Shown: one piece after another, positions 1-7,073 of the stretch
Layout of the letters: each line of letters begins with the position of its first letter
Position numbering within the stretch: the stretch's first letter is position 1
Assembly (NCBI GenBank): GCA_964350605.1
Contig: CAYGKP010000012.1
Span: 1-23,556, forward strand
Reading direction: 5' to 3'
Source: CAYGKP01 sp964350605
GTDB taxonomy: Bacteria > Bacteroidota > Bacteroidia > Cytophagales > JAAEPT01
DNA: 23,556 nucleotides
Notes under the pieces: generated by a model
Databases searched by the model: none
The model's input: only the letters and a program-made list of their open reading frames with translations
What the model was told of the DNA's origin: nothing
Translations under genes and position numbers: made by a program

Positions 1-74
1 GAAACACTACTTTCCGCTACAGGTGGTAAGGCGTTTAGAAGTTGTAAGCCCAAAACAGCCCTTAGGGCACAGAA

Positions 75-102
75 AAGCCACCCCATTTTCATAAGGTGGC
101 TT
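75..102 (-). terminator. Rho-independent terminator of the lipoprotein operon
   Basis: Perfect 8-bp inverted repeat (AAGCCACC at 75-82, GGTGGCTT at 95-102) with a 12-base loop. Read on the minus strand, the stem is followed by a TTTT run (AAAA at 73-76). It lies 25 bases past the stop codon at 128, as expected for an intrinsic terminator of the 128-2054 minus-strand genes. The remaining left edge (1-74) shows no convincing gene. Confidence 0.7.
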
Positions 103-127
103 CATACTTTGGATGCGAAGAGAGCTA

Positions 128-811
128 CTACTCCTCCATCTCTTTGATTTGTTTGAGTGTCTTTTCCTGCATCTCCTGAACCTCTTTCATCTGTTCGAGC
201 GTACGCTCAGCTTCCTCCTCGCTCATCTGTGGGAGGTTCTCTAGCGACTCAGTATTCACGCCACCAGATGACTTCTTGTCGCTGCGGTCTGCAAGGTCCA
301 GCTTGGTCGAGATAGTGAAGCTCTTGGCCTCCCCCACAACACGCTCATAGTCCTCTGGTTTCAAAAGACCCTTAAAGGTGATCCAGAACTCGTCGCCTTC
401 GCTGAACTTCCATTCTGTTGGGTCTGAGCCGATCTTGCCAAGCCCCGATATGGGACGGCCCTTGCTGTCCAGAAGTTGCAATTCGGCCCAGGTGTAATCA
501 CCAAAGAATGACTCCCATTTGTCCTCTGTCGCGAGTAGCTTCACACTCACCTCAATCTTGGTGCCTTCGCTATACGTTGGCTCTCCTCCAAATGGGTTTG
601 GCTCCTCGAAGGTGCCTTGAACGACTGTCGCTTCAGCGGTCTCGTCGGCTAGTTCAACATAGTCACTCATCTTACCGAGCACCTGATCATCCTCGGCGGT
701 GAGTTGGACTTTGGTTTCTTGCTCAACACCCGATTCAGGGGATGAGCCGCAGCCTGATAACCACAAGGAAAGGGTCAGGAGGAGCAATAGTGATTGTGGT
801 TTCATATTCAT
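128..811 (-). CDS. Predicted lipoprotein of unknown function
   Basis: 227 residues. The N-terminus has a signal peptide with a lipobox (LSGC, Cys21), so the mature protein should be lipid-anchored facing the periplasm or outer surface. The body is acidic and hydrophilic. Residues near 60-180 look like a beta-rich domain with several Trp/Phe positions, and the tail (about 190-227) is a Glu/Lys/Met/Gln-rich likely coiled coil. I recognise no enzyme motif. The start overlaps the stop of the upstream lipoprotein gene by 4 bases (ATGA), so the two are probably translationally coupled. It is the last gene of a three-gene minus-strand operon. Function unknown; the coding call is firm because of the lipobox, coupling and downstream terminator. 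Confidence 0.8.
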   Translation of the reverse strand: MNMKPQSLLLLLTLSLWLSGCGSSPESGVEQETKVQLTAEDDQVLGKMSDYVELADETAEATVVQGTFEEPNPFGGEPTYSEGTKIEVSVKLLATEDKWESFFGDYTWAELQLLDSKGRPISGLGKIGSDPTEWKFSEGDEFWITFKGLLKPEDYERVVGEAKSFTISTKLDLADRSDKKSSGGVNTESLENLPQMSEEEAERTLEQMKEVQEMQEKTLKQIKEMEE

Positions 812-1233
812 TGTGTGTTGGGTAAAGGGTTGAGGTAGATGACCTGATACCTGCTCTCCTTCGAGCGGGCATCAAACAAGACCACCGAAGGCTCAGCTCC
901 GGTGGGTAGCGGGAAGCTCACCCAGCCTGTGGCCGATTGGCCTGGCGGAATGGTGAGCGAAAAGAGTGATGGGCCTGAGAGGCTGAGGTCGGGATCACAG
1001 GGCCGCTGAGTTCCCAGTTCATCTTCATAGTCAAACTGAGTTACCTGGAAGCTCAGGGTACTATCTGAAAGATTGTGGGCCGTAACAAGAATCGAGAGGA
1101 CCTCATCCATTACCTGAGTTTCCTGGAAGCTCAGCAGGTAGAAAGGTGTGTGGATCGTGTGAGAGATCGGAGTGCCCTTCGGCTCTGAGCAGCCCATCAG
1201 AGCGAGCACCATGCAGGTCCCGAGAACTCGCAT
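808..1233 (-). CDS. Small lipoprotein, DUF4352-like beta-sandwich
   Basis: 141 residues with a very short signal peptide and lipobox (LMGC, Cys15), predicted to be lipid-anchored. After the anchor, the pattern of beta strands with 'LSILVTAHNLSD', a later 'IPPGQSATGWVSF' and a closing 'PSVVLFD' matches the general shape of the DUF4352/immunoprotein-like fold (strand, conserved Asn in a turn, Pro-Gly loop, then a Val/Phe strand). This is pattern recognition, not a database match. It starts 2 bases after the T9SS-sorted gene and overlaps the next lipoprotein gene by 4 bases. Two copies of the GAAGCTCAG motif described in the findings lie inside it, both read as Leu-Ser-Phe. Confidence 0.75.
   Translation of the reverse strand: MRVLGTCMVLALMGCSEPKGTPISHTIHTPFYLLSFQETQVMDEVLSILVTAHNLSDSTLSFQVTQFDYEDELGTQRPCDPDLSLSGPSLFSLTIPPGQSATGWVSFPLPTGAEPSVVLFDARSKESRYQVIYLNPLPNTQ
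1114..1134. repeat. Inverted pair of the recurring GAAGCTCAG motif
   Basis: CTGAGTTTCCTGG (1114-1126) overlaps CCTGGAAGCTCAG (1122-1134) in opposite orientation, forming one quasi-palindrome. The right half is one of 11 exact GAAGCTCAG occurrences in the window. Plus strand: 1048-1056, 1126-1134, 11247-11255, 17735-17743, 19205-19213, 19388-19396. Minus strand: 2857-2865, 3431-3439, 5150-5158, 20206-20214, 20352-20360. Four copies extend to CC(A/T)GGAAGCTCAG. Confidence 0.6.
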
Positions 1234-1235
1234 GT

Positions 1236-2054
1236 TTACTCGACCAATAGCTTCCCGGAACTGACCGTTCCCTTGTCGGTGATCAGTCGGTAGAGATAAA
1301 GGCCGGGTTTCCAGCCGGAGGTATCGATCAGCAGGTTCTCGAAGTCGGTGCTGACTCGGTAGACTTCCTTGGGGGTACCGTCAAGAGCGTAGAGAATGAT
1401 GTCCCCGAACTCCGAGCCGTCGGTGAGTTCGTACTCTAGGGTCACTCGCTCACGGGTGGGGTTTGGGTAGGCCTTGAGCTTGAGCTTCTTTTCGGTCTGT
1501 CGAGGGCTTGAAGTAACCGTGCCAGGTAGGTCGTAGACTATGACTGAGTCGAGAGCAATCCCAGGGTTCTGTGTATACCGGACAATGAGCTTCTTCTCTG
1601 TCCCAAAGTCCCGGATGTACCCAGATACTGAAGCTGGGGTGAACGGTGTTGAGAACACCTCTGTCAAGTCCTCGGAATTATAGACTACGAGTCGCTGATC
1701 CCCTCCCACGTTGTACTCGGTGAACATGAACTCTACACCCCCATCCACATCGAAAGTCTGGTCAGTAATGTTCTCGGCCTCGATGCTAGTGTTCGGAGCG
1801 ATCTGCAAATCGAGGTACAGGCTGTGGTTCTCGTTGTAGAGTCTCCAAGAACCAGAACCAGGCATCAGGTACTTCGGCCCGGCGGCTTGTAGGTCCACCA
1901 CCCATGTTCCAATCAAAGGGTCCGATGTGTAGCCCTCCCCCACCATATCGTACTTGTACTCACGGGTGATCTGAGCTTTCAGTGAGAAGGAGGAAAACAG
2001 AAAGACGAAAAGGATTGAGTAGCGCATGGTCATCGTGCTATGAAGTTGTTTCAT
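1236..2054 (-). CDS. Secreted protein with type IX secretion sorting domain
   Basis: 272 residues. The C-terminal ~80 residues form a Por-secretion (type A, T9SS) sorting domain: 'KAYPNPTRERVTLEY' followed by 'GLYLYRLITDKGTVSSGKLLVE' at the end. An N-terminal signal peptide ends near 'SLKAQ', so the protein crosses the inner membrane by Sec and the outer membrane by T9SS, and is likely released or attached at the cell surface. The middle region is beta-rich with no catalytic motif I recognise. Three in-frame ATGs lie at codons 1, 8 and 10; the most canonical signal peptide starts at codon 10 (position 2027), so the first ATG may not be the true start. First gene of the operon running to 128, and divergent from the XRE regulator at 2129. 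T9SS points to Bacteroidota. Confidence 0.85.
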   Translation of the reverse strand: MKQLHSTMTMRYSILFVFLFSSFSLKAQITREYKYDMVGEGYTSDPLIGTWVVDLQAAGPKYLMPGSGSWRLYNENHSLYLDLQIAPNTSIEAENITDQTFDVDGGVEFMFTEYNVGGDQRLVVYNSEDLTEVFSTPFTPASVSGYIRDFGTEKKLIVRYTQNPGIALDSVIVYDLPGTVTSSPRQTEKKLKLKAYPNPTRERVTLEYELTDGSEFGDIILYALDGTPKEVYRVSTDFENLLIDTSGWKPGLYLYRLITDKGTVSSGKLLVE

Positions 2055-2056
2055 AA

Positions 2057-2091
2057 TTGTACAACAAGGTAGGCTTTGTTACACAATTGTG
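2057..2091. promoter_or_regulatory. Paired palindromes between divergent genes, candidate XRE operator
   Basis: The 74-base gap between the T9SS-protein gene and the divergent XRE gene holds two perfect palindromes: TTGTACAA (2057-2064) and CACAATTGTG (2082-2091). The second extends to a near-perfect 18-bp dyad (GTTACACAATTGTGAAAC). Their centres are 26 bp apart. Related AT-centred dyads at a divergent promoter are typical operators for small XRE repressors, so autoregulation and control of the lipoprotein operon is the natural inference. Confidence 0.45.
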
Positions 2092-2128
2092 AAACATCAA
2101 ATCGCGATCTGTGGGCTAGTCTGGCACT

Positions 2129-2371
2129 GTGTCAGACTTGAAATTCAACAAAGAGCCTTTCCTTATTAGCCTGGGAGAGCGGCTTCGAGAGATTCGCGAG
2201 AGCAAAGGGTGGAGCATGCGCGAGGTAGAACAGCGCGGCTTTAGTTCCTATGCTGTACTATCACTCATCGAGAAGGGTAAGCGGGACATTCAAGTGTCCA
2301 GTCTCGCCAAGCTCTGCGAGATATACGGCGTGAGTATCCAAGAGGTAATGGGATCAGTCGACCCTACCTGA
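2129..2371 (+). CDS. XRE-family helix-turn-helix transcriptional regulator
   Basis: 80 residues, essentially one HTH_3/Cro-C1 domain: 'LGERLREIRESKGWSMREVEQ' (helices 1-2), the recognition region around 'SYAVLSLIEKGKRDIQ', then 'SLAKLCEIYGVSIQEVM' (helices 4-5). There is no second domain, so it probably acts as a small dimeric repressor. It uses a GTG start. The gene is divergent from the T9SS-protein operon across a palindrome-rich gap. Its 3' end overlaps the convergent gene at 2354 by 18 bases, and the pair of unknown genes downstream may be part of the same unit. Regulator identity is firm; its targets are inferred. Confidence 0.88.
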   Translation: MSDLKFNKEPFLISLGERLREIRESKGWSMREVEQRGFSSYAVLSLIEKGKRDIQVSSLAKLCEIYGVSIQEVMGSVDPT

Positions 2372-3064
2372 GTCGACTCTTGTCATTAGCCACCCCTCGA
2401 CCAAGTCATGGGGTCCAAGCAGGACTTCCAGTCGATCTCCCAGATCACAGATCGCTGCCGAGTGAACTGTTCTGTCATCGTACCGTGAGGAACGAGTCCC
2501 CGCCCACTGAGCTACTAGATCACCTGAGGTCTCAGCCATCCGGCGAGCCCAGACTTCCTTCCCGACCACCCAATGCGGCAGGTAATCCATGAATAGGTTT
2601 GCAGCTAGTGAAATGTCCTCATGGCTAACGCCCTCCAATCGTCTGAGTCGCAAAGGCACGCTCTCACCAAGTGGCATCTCCAAGCGATTACTGGTAAGCT
2701 TTCGCTGAGCCTCCGGGCTCAGGTAGCTCAGTCGTTCCAGCACGTATGCTTGACGCTTGTACGAGTAGTTGTGTAGCACTTGGAGGCGAAGCCTGGCTTG
2801 TATCTCCACGCACTGCACGTGGAACGCCAGACGCTTTGAGGCATCGGCTCTCTCCTCTGAGCTTCCCGTCAAATCATACTCCTTGATCCCGTTCGCGACT
2901 GCTGGATCAAACAGGTGTCCATCGACCAGCAAGTAGGGGTCTGGTTCCGGATCGCACCAGATCGTAACGGGATGCCGCTGAGTCTCTGGGTTAGCCTGAG
3001 ACTTGACCTGGACTTCCAGGGACTCAGCGTAGTCCCAAAGGTCGAATTCGAGGGCTGTTTTCAT
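2354..3064 (-). CDS. Hypothetical protein, second gene of an unknown pair
   Basis: 236 residues, soluble, no signal peptide or membrane segment. I do not recognise the family. Visible features are a beta-rich N-terminal third with an acidic 'CDPEPDPYLLVDG' turn, an Arg/Leu-rich helical middle (about 90-150) and a Trp-containing C-terminal part (around 170-200). No nuclease, ATPase or protease motif is evident. The start overlaps the stop of the 3061-3582 gene by 4 bases, so the two are translationally coupled. The 3' end overlaps the convergent XRE gene, and a GTCGAC repeat at 2357-2362 and 2372-2377 could form a small hairpin between them. Confidence 0.7.
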   Translation of the reverse strand: MKTALEFDLWDYAESLEVQVKSQANPETQRHPVTIWCDPEPDPYLLVDGHLFDPAVANGIKEYDLTGSSEERADASKRLAFHVQCVEIQARLRLQVLHNYSYKRQAYVLERLSYLSPEAQRKLTSNRLEMPLGESVPLRLRRLEGVSHEDISLAANLFMDYLPHWVVGKEVWARRMAETSGDLVAQWAGTRSSRYDDRTVHSAAICDLGDRLEVLLGPHDLVEGWLMTRVDSGRVD

Positions 3065-3582
3065 CTGAGCTTGAAAGTTGCTGGGCCGCCTCCAGGGCAG
3101 GTGTAGTTGAAATACTGCCCCATTCGATCTGCCACCGTCTTATCAAGGATGCTGTTGGGGATTCGAACGCTCACCAGACGCATATCCAGCCCGCTCAGCG
3201 AGCGAAACAGTTGCTCGACACCTAATCGGTTGCTTGGGAACTGCGAGCCGTCAGAGAGGCTGAAAAAGGCTTGGTCGGCCAGCTTGAGTGCCGTCGGGAT
3301 CGCATCATCGAGGGAAGCCTTCACGGCGAGCAGCTTCTGCGGATCATCGCTGATCGCAATGCCGGGATTAAAGAAATTATCCTCATCGCCTAGATCAAAC
3401 TCAAGAGCCGTGAAACGGCAGCTCAGGTCGCTGAGCTTCTGGCGGATCGGAGAGAAGTAGCAATCCGTGCTGATCGCTAGCAGGTTTCCGCCCTCTGGAT
3501 GGATCCCAGCCAGCACGTCCGCAAGCATCCCCTCCGACCGGGCTAGGGCTTCTTTGTAGTATTCACTGACCTCCTCGCTCAT
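3061..3582 (-). CDS. Hypothetical protein, first gene of an unknown pair
   Basis: 173 residues, acidic, soluble, no recognised family. It has an N-terminal helix (about 1-25), then alternating strands and helices including 'NLLAISTDCYFSP' and 'FTALEFDLGDEDNFFNPG', and ends with a Gly-rich 'CPGGGPATFKLR'. No catalytic signature is visible. It is coupled by a 4-base ATGA overlap to the downstream 2354-3064 gene. It is divergent from hsdM, with about 120 bases between the two starts. The context (small regulator, two orphan genes, then restriction-modification) suggests accessory DNA, but I assign no function. Confidence 0.65.
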   Translation of the reverse strand: MSEEVSEYYKEALARSEGMLADVLAGIHPEGGNLLAISTDCYFSPIRQKLSDLSCRFTALEFDLGDEDNFFNPGIAISDDPQKLLAVKASLDDAIPTALKLADQAFFSLSDGSQFPSNRLGVEQLFRSLSGLDMRLVSVRIPNSILDKTVADRMGQYFNYTCPGGGPATFKLR

Positions 3583-3666
3583 TGAGGAGAAGTTACTGAG
3601 AAACCGGCTGGTGGCCCAACAAACCCAAAAATTTGCGTTGGCCTCTAGTTTACCGCTCGTTACCTT

Positions 3667-3689
3667 GTGTCCCCCTGTTTCTGGGACAC
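3667..3689 (+). promoter_or_regulatory. Hairpin just upstream of the hsdM ribosome binding site
   Basis: Perfect 7-bp inverted repeat GTGTCCC (3667-3673) and GGGACAC (3683-3689) with a 9-base loop. It ends 1 base before the GGAG (3691-3694) that serves hsdM at 3704. It could be an operator dyad or an mRNA hairpin affecting translation of hsdM; there is no T-run, so it is not a terminator. Confidence 0.4.
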
Positions 3690-3703
3690 TGGAGAAAAAT
3701 TAC

Positions 3704-5719
3704 ATGAGCAAATCGAAAGAGTTAGCCGACCTGATTTGGCGCATCGCAGAGCGTCTTAGAGGCCCTTACAAACGAGCGGAATATGGCTCAGTCATACTCC
3801 CATTCACCGTGTTAAGGCGACTCGACTGCGTTCTTGAGTCAACCAGAGCCGATGTAATAGCAGCGCGGTCATCACTTGGCAATGATCCCAAACAATTTCT
3901 TAAAGAGGCCACTCTCAAGAAGGCTGCCCAAGCAAATTTTTATAACGAGCACCCTCATTCACTCTCTGAAATGTTGGGCAATCCAAACCATATACTCCGT
4001 GACCTAAATCGCTACTGCTCATCATTTTCCCCTAACATATCCGACATCTTCCGTCGGTTTGAGTTCGATAAAGTATTGGCGAAGCTTGAAAAAAAGAAGC
4101 TTCTCTACTCTGTCTTCCAAGAAATCGTCAATGTTGATCTCAGCCCTGAAAAATTCAAAAACACAGATATGGGTGCTGCCTACGAGGAGTTAATACGTCG
4201 CTTCAAGGAGGCAAGCAATGAAGCTGCTGGAGAATATTTTACTCCTCGTGAGGTAATAGAACTCATGTCCCATATCATCTTCACGCTTCCCGCTGAGGAT
4301 ACGCGCCTTGCTCGTCCCGGGCTCATCACGACGATTTATGACCCGGCTTGCGGGACGGGTGGCATGTTGACGGTAGCAGAGGACTACTTGGAAATGCAGA
4401 ATAGTTCGGCAGTTGTCAAACTTTTTGGCCAAGAGATCCATGAAGAGTCGTATGCAATCTGTAAAGCAGACTTGATCATCAAGGGTCATGAAGTCAGCCA
4501 GCTAGTTCAAGGAGACTCGTTCGAAGAGGACGGTCATAACGAAAGGCAGTTCGATTTCATGCTTTGCAATCCTCCATTCGGAGTCGAATGGAAGGACTAT
4601 GAGAAATATATCCGCGATGAACATGCGCAGCGCGGCCACGATGGACGCTTCGGGGCAGGGCTGCCGCGCATCAACGACGGCTCGCTGCTGTTCCTCCAGC
4701 ACATGATCTCGAAGATGAAGCCCGCCGTCGATGGCGATCCCACCTCCGGGACGCGCATCGCGGTGGTGTTCAACGGCTCGCCGCTGTTCACGGGAGCCGC
4801 TGGGTCGGGTGAGAGTGAAATCCGTCGCTGGATCATCGAGCGCGACTGGCTGGATGCGATCATCGCCCTGCCCGATCAGCTGTTCTACAACACGGGGATC
4901 TCCACCTACATCTGGGTACTGACCAACAACAAGGAGCCCAAGCGGCGCGGCAAGGTGCAGCTGATCGACGGGCGCAACCTGTTCGTGAAGATGCCCCGCT
5001 CGGTGGGCAACAAGCGCAACCTGCTCTCGCCCGAACAGATCAGCGAGCTGACCGACCTCTACGCCAACTACCAAGAGGGCCCGCGCTGCAAGGTTTTCCC
5101 AAAGTCGCACTTCGGGTACACGCGGGTGACCATCGAGCGGCCCTTGCGTCTGAGCTTCCAGATCAGTGCGGAGCGCATCGAGCGACTGGCCGAGGGTTGG
5201 GCAGAGCAGGTCGAGAAGCTGCGGGCGAAGAAGAAGCTCCCAGCCGATCTAGAGGCTCGTCAGGAGGCCCTTCTCGCAGCCTTGCGGGGGCTGGTGAGCG
5301 ATCAGGAGTGGAAGAACCGCGAGGCGTTCGTCAAGCACCTGAAAAAGGCCCTACGCGAACTGAGGCTCGCTACACCCGAGCTGAAAGCGATCCTGGGAGC
5401 CTTGGGCGAGCGGGACGAGACCGCCGACATCTGCACCGATGCGAAGGGCAACCCGGAGCCGGACCCGGAGTTGCGCGACGCGGAGAACGTGCCGCTGAAC
5501 GAGGATATCGATGCCTATGTGACGCGGGAGGTGAAGCCCTATGCGCCGGATGCATGGGTGAAGGACGACGGCGGGAAGATTGGCTATGAGATCGGCCTCA
5601 CGCGGGAGTTTTACCAGTACGTGCCGCCGCGCCCGGTGGATGACTTGGAAGCGGAGCTGGCCGCGCTGACCTTGAGTTTGGAGGAGAACCTGAAAGCCTT
5701 GGGGGCATGGAAAGCGTAG
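3704..5719 (+). CDS. hsdM: Type I restriction-modification methyltransferase subunit HsdM
   Basis: 671 residues. HsdM uses S-adenosylmethionine to methylate adenine N6 at the site chosen by HsdS; HsdM2S is the methylase and the core of the restriction complex. An HsdM_N helical domain comes first ('ELADLIWRIAERLRG' at about 6-20). Then follow 'AAGEYFTPREVIELM' (near 173-187), motif I 'DPACGTGGM' (near 212-220) and catalytic motif IV NPPF (near 289-292). A charged helical C-terminal region includes 'EKLRAKKKLPADLEARQEALL'. I chose the ATG at 3704, with GGAG 10 bases upstream and MSKSKELADL typical of the family, over an upstream in-frame ATG at 3611 that would add 31 unusual residues. It overlaps hsdS by 13 bases. 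Base composition jumps sharply near 4620, inside the catalytic domain, suggesting a recombinant gene. Confidence 0.95.
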   Translation: MSKSKELADLIWRIAERLRGPYKRAEYGSVILPFTVLRRLDCVLESTRADVIAARSSLGNDPKQFLKEATLKKAAQANFYNEHPHSLSEMLGNPNHILRDLNRYCSSFSPNISDIFRRFEFDKVLAKLEKKKLLYSVFQEIVNVDLSPEKFKNTDMGAAYEELIRRFKEASNEAAGEYFTPREVIELMSHIIFTLPAEDTRLARPGLITTIYDPACGTGGMLTVAEDYLEMQNSSAVVKLFGQEIHEESYAICKADLIIKGHEVSQLVQGDSFEEDGHNERQFDFMLCNPPFGVEWKDYEKYIRDEHAQRGHDGRFGAGLPRINDGSLLFLQHMISKMKPAVDGDPTSGTRIAVVFNGSPLFTGAAGSGESEIRRWIIERDWLDAIIALPDQLFYNTGISTYIWVLTNNKEPKRRGKVQLIDGRNLFVKMPRSVGNKRNLLSPEQISELTDLYANYQEGPRCKVFPKSHFGYTRVTIERPLRLSFQISAERIERLAEGWAEQVEKLRAKKKLPADLEARQEALLAALRGLVSDQEWKNREAFVKHLKKALRELRLATPELKAILGALGERDETADICTDAKGNPEPDPELRDAENVPLNEDIDAYVTREVKPYAPDAWVKDDGGKIGYEIGLTREFYQYVPPRPVDDLEAELAALTLSLEENLKALGAWKA

Positions 5720-7071
5720 CCGTACAGACCGCCCGGCAGCCCTACCCCGCGTACCGCGAGAGCGGGATTCCCTGGTTGGGGGAAGTGCCCGTTGGGTGGG
5801 AGATCAAGCGGCTGAAGCACGTAGCGTGGTTCGGGTTCAGCGGAGTTGATAAGAAATCAAGCGAAGGTGAAGAAGCAGTTCTGTTGTGCAACTACACAGA
5901 TGTCTACAAGAACGAGCGGATCACTGATAGTATAGATTTCATGGCGGCCACAGCGAGCGATAGGGAAATTGCTCAATACACGCTCAAACGAGGGGATGTT
6001 ATCCTGACAAAGGATTCTGAGGCAGCGAATGACATTGGAGTTCCAGCGATAGTAGAGGAAGACTACCCAGGTGTAGTCTGTGGGTACCACCTAGCTGTTG
6101 TTCGGTGCAACAACGAACTGGTAAGCGGCTTCCTACTACGACTGATTCAGTCACTCTCAACTCGTCAAAGGTTCGAGGCGCTGGCGAGAGGGGTTACAAG
6201 GTTCGGTCTAGGCCTGGACGACCTAGGAAATCTCGAACTCCCCCTCCCCCCCCTCTCCGAGCAGCAGGCCATCGCCGACTACCTCGACCGGGCTTGCGAG
6301 CGGATCGACGCGGCGCGGGCCGACCTGGAGGCCCTCATCGAGCGGCTGACCGAGTACCGCACGGCCCTCATCACCCGCGCAGTCACCAAGGGCCTCGACC
6401 TGACCGCCCCGATAAAGGACAGCGGGATTCCTTGGTTGGGGGAGATTCCGGGGCATTGGGGGGTTAGGCGAATTAAGTCGTTGTGGAAGGCTAGTTCTTA
6501 CGGCACTTCAGAGTCATTCACAGGTGGAGGAGCGATCAGGATAGTTGGCATGACTCATATCCAAGAGGGGCGTGTAGAGTTACCTGATGAGGGCAGCACC
6601 GATGACCTGGAGGATGAATATCTCCTTGAGCCGGGCGACCTCCTGTTCAACAGAACAAATAGCCTAGCACATGTTGGCAAGGTTGCAATTGTACCAAACA
6701 ACCTACCTGGGCCTGTTGGCTTTGTCTCGTACCTGGTAAGACTCAGAGTAATAGAGAGCGAGGCAAACGCCACCTATCTCAATTACCTACTGAACTCAAA
6801 AGTGGTACTCGGCGAGGCAAGAAGTCTTGCATATCCGAGTGTGAATCAGGCCAATCTAAATCCTAACCGTTATGGCGAGATAAAGATTGCCCTCCCCCCC
6901 CTCTCCGAGCAGCAGGCCATCGCCGACTACCTCGACGAACGCTGCGCCCGGATCGACCAATCCCTTGCCGATGCCCGCCAGCAACTCACCACGCTGGCCG
7001 ACTACCGCACCTCCCTCATCACCGCCGCCGTCACAGGCAAGATTGACGTGCGGGAAACACAACTAGCCTGA
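5707..7071 (+). CDS. hsdS: Type I restriction-modification specificity subunit HsdS
   Basis: 454 residues with the standard two-half layout. Each half opens with 'SGIPWLGE(V/I)P' (near residues 19 and 239), carries an AT-richer target-recognition domain, and closes with 'LPPLSEQQAIADYLD' plus a long helix (near 178 and 394). Each target-recognition domain reads one half of a bipartite site; the helices set the spacing. The start overlaps hsdM by 13 bases and the stop is 2 bases before hsdR, so the three genes form one operon. The two conserved regions are near-identical at the DNA level, and each begins with a run of eight C's, which makes this gene prone to slippage and in-frame domain loss (see findings). 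No truncation is present in this copy. Confidence 0.95.
   Translation: MESVAVQTARQPYPAYRESGIPWLGEVPVGWEIKRLKHVAWFGFSGVDKKSSEGEEAVLLCNYTDVYKNERITDSIDFMAATASDREIAQYTLKRGDVILTKDSEAANDIGVPAIVEEDYPGVVCGYHLAVVRCNNELVSGFLLRLIQSLSTRQRFEALARGVTRFGLGLDDLGNLELPLPPLSEQQAIADYLDRACERIDAARADLEALIERLTEYRTALITRAVTKGLDLTAPIKDSGIPWLGEIPGHWGVRRIKSLWKASSYGTSESFTGGGAIRIVGMTHIQEGRVELPDEGSTDDLEDEYLLEPGDLLFNRTNSLAHVGKVAIVPNNLPGPVGFVSYLVRLRVIESEANATYLNYLLNSKVVLGEARSLAYPSVNQANLNPNRYGEIKIALPPLSEQQAIADYLDERCARIDQSLADARQQLTTLADYRTSLITAAVTGKIDVRETQLA
5761..5783 (+). repeat. hsdS N-terminal direct repeat, copy 1
   Basis: 23 bases encoding the SGIPWLGE element at the start of HsdS half 1. They match 6421-6443 with one mismatch, at an offset of 660 bp (220 codons). 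Confidence 0.85.
6242..6288 (+). repeat. hsdS 47-bp direct repeat copy 1, with C8 tract
   Basis: Exact 47-bp match to 6890-6936. It starts with CCCT followed by eight C's (6246-6253) and encodes the LPPLSEQQAIADYLD block. The offset is 648 bp, exactly 216 codons. Confidence 0.9.
6421..6443 (+). repeat. hsdS N-terminal direct repeat, copy 2
   Basis: Second copy of the SGIPWLGE-coding repeat, opening HsdS half 2. It has one mismatch relative to 5761-5783. Confidence 0.85.
6890..6936 (+). repeat. hsdS 47-bp direct repeat copy 2, with C8 tract
   Basis: Second copy of the 47-bp repeat, with the same eight-C tract at 6894-6901. It closes the second target-recognition domain. Confidence 0.9.
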
Positions 7072-7073
7072 CC

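Noticed and set aside
3611..3703. Upstream ATG extending HsdM by 31 residues
   Set aside because: The added residues do not resemble HsdM, would cover the hairpin and ribosome binding site, and the ATG at 3704 has GGAG at a good distance and the typical family N-terminus.
5197..5589. Long alternative-frame ORFs over hsdM and other GC-rich genes
   Set aside because: Their products are Arg/Ala/Gly-rich with no domains, typical shadows of GC-rich coding sequence. The same applies to antisense ORFs over umuD, umuC and cusA.
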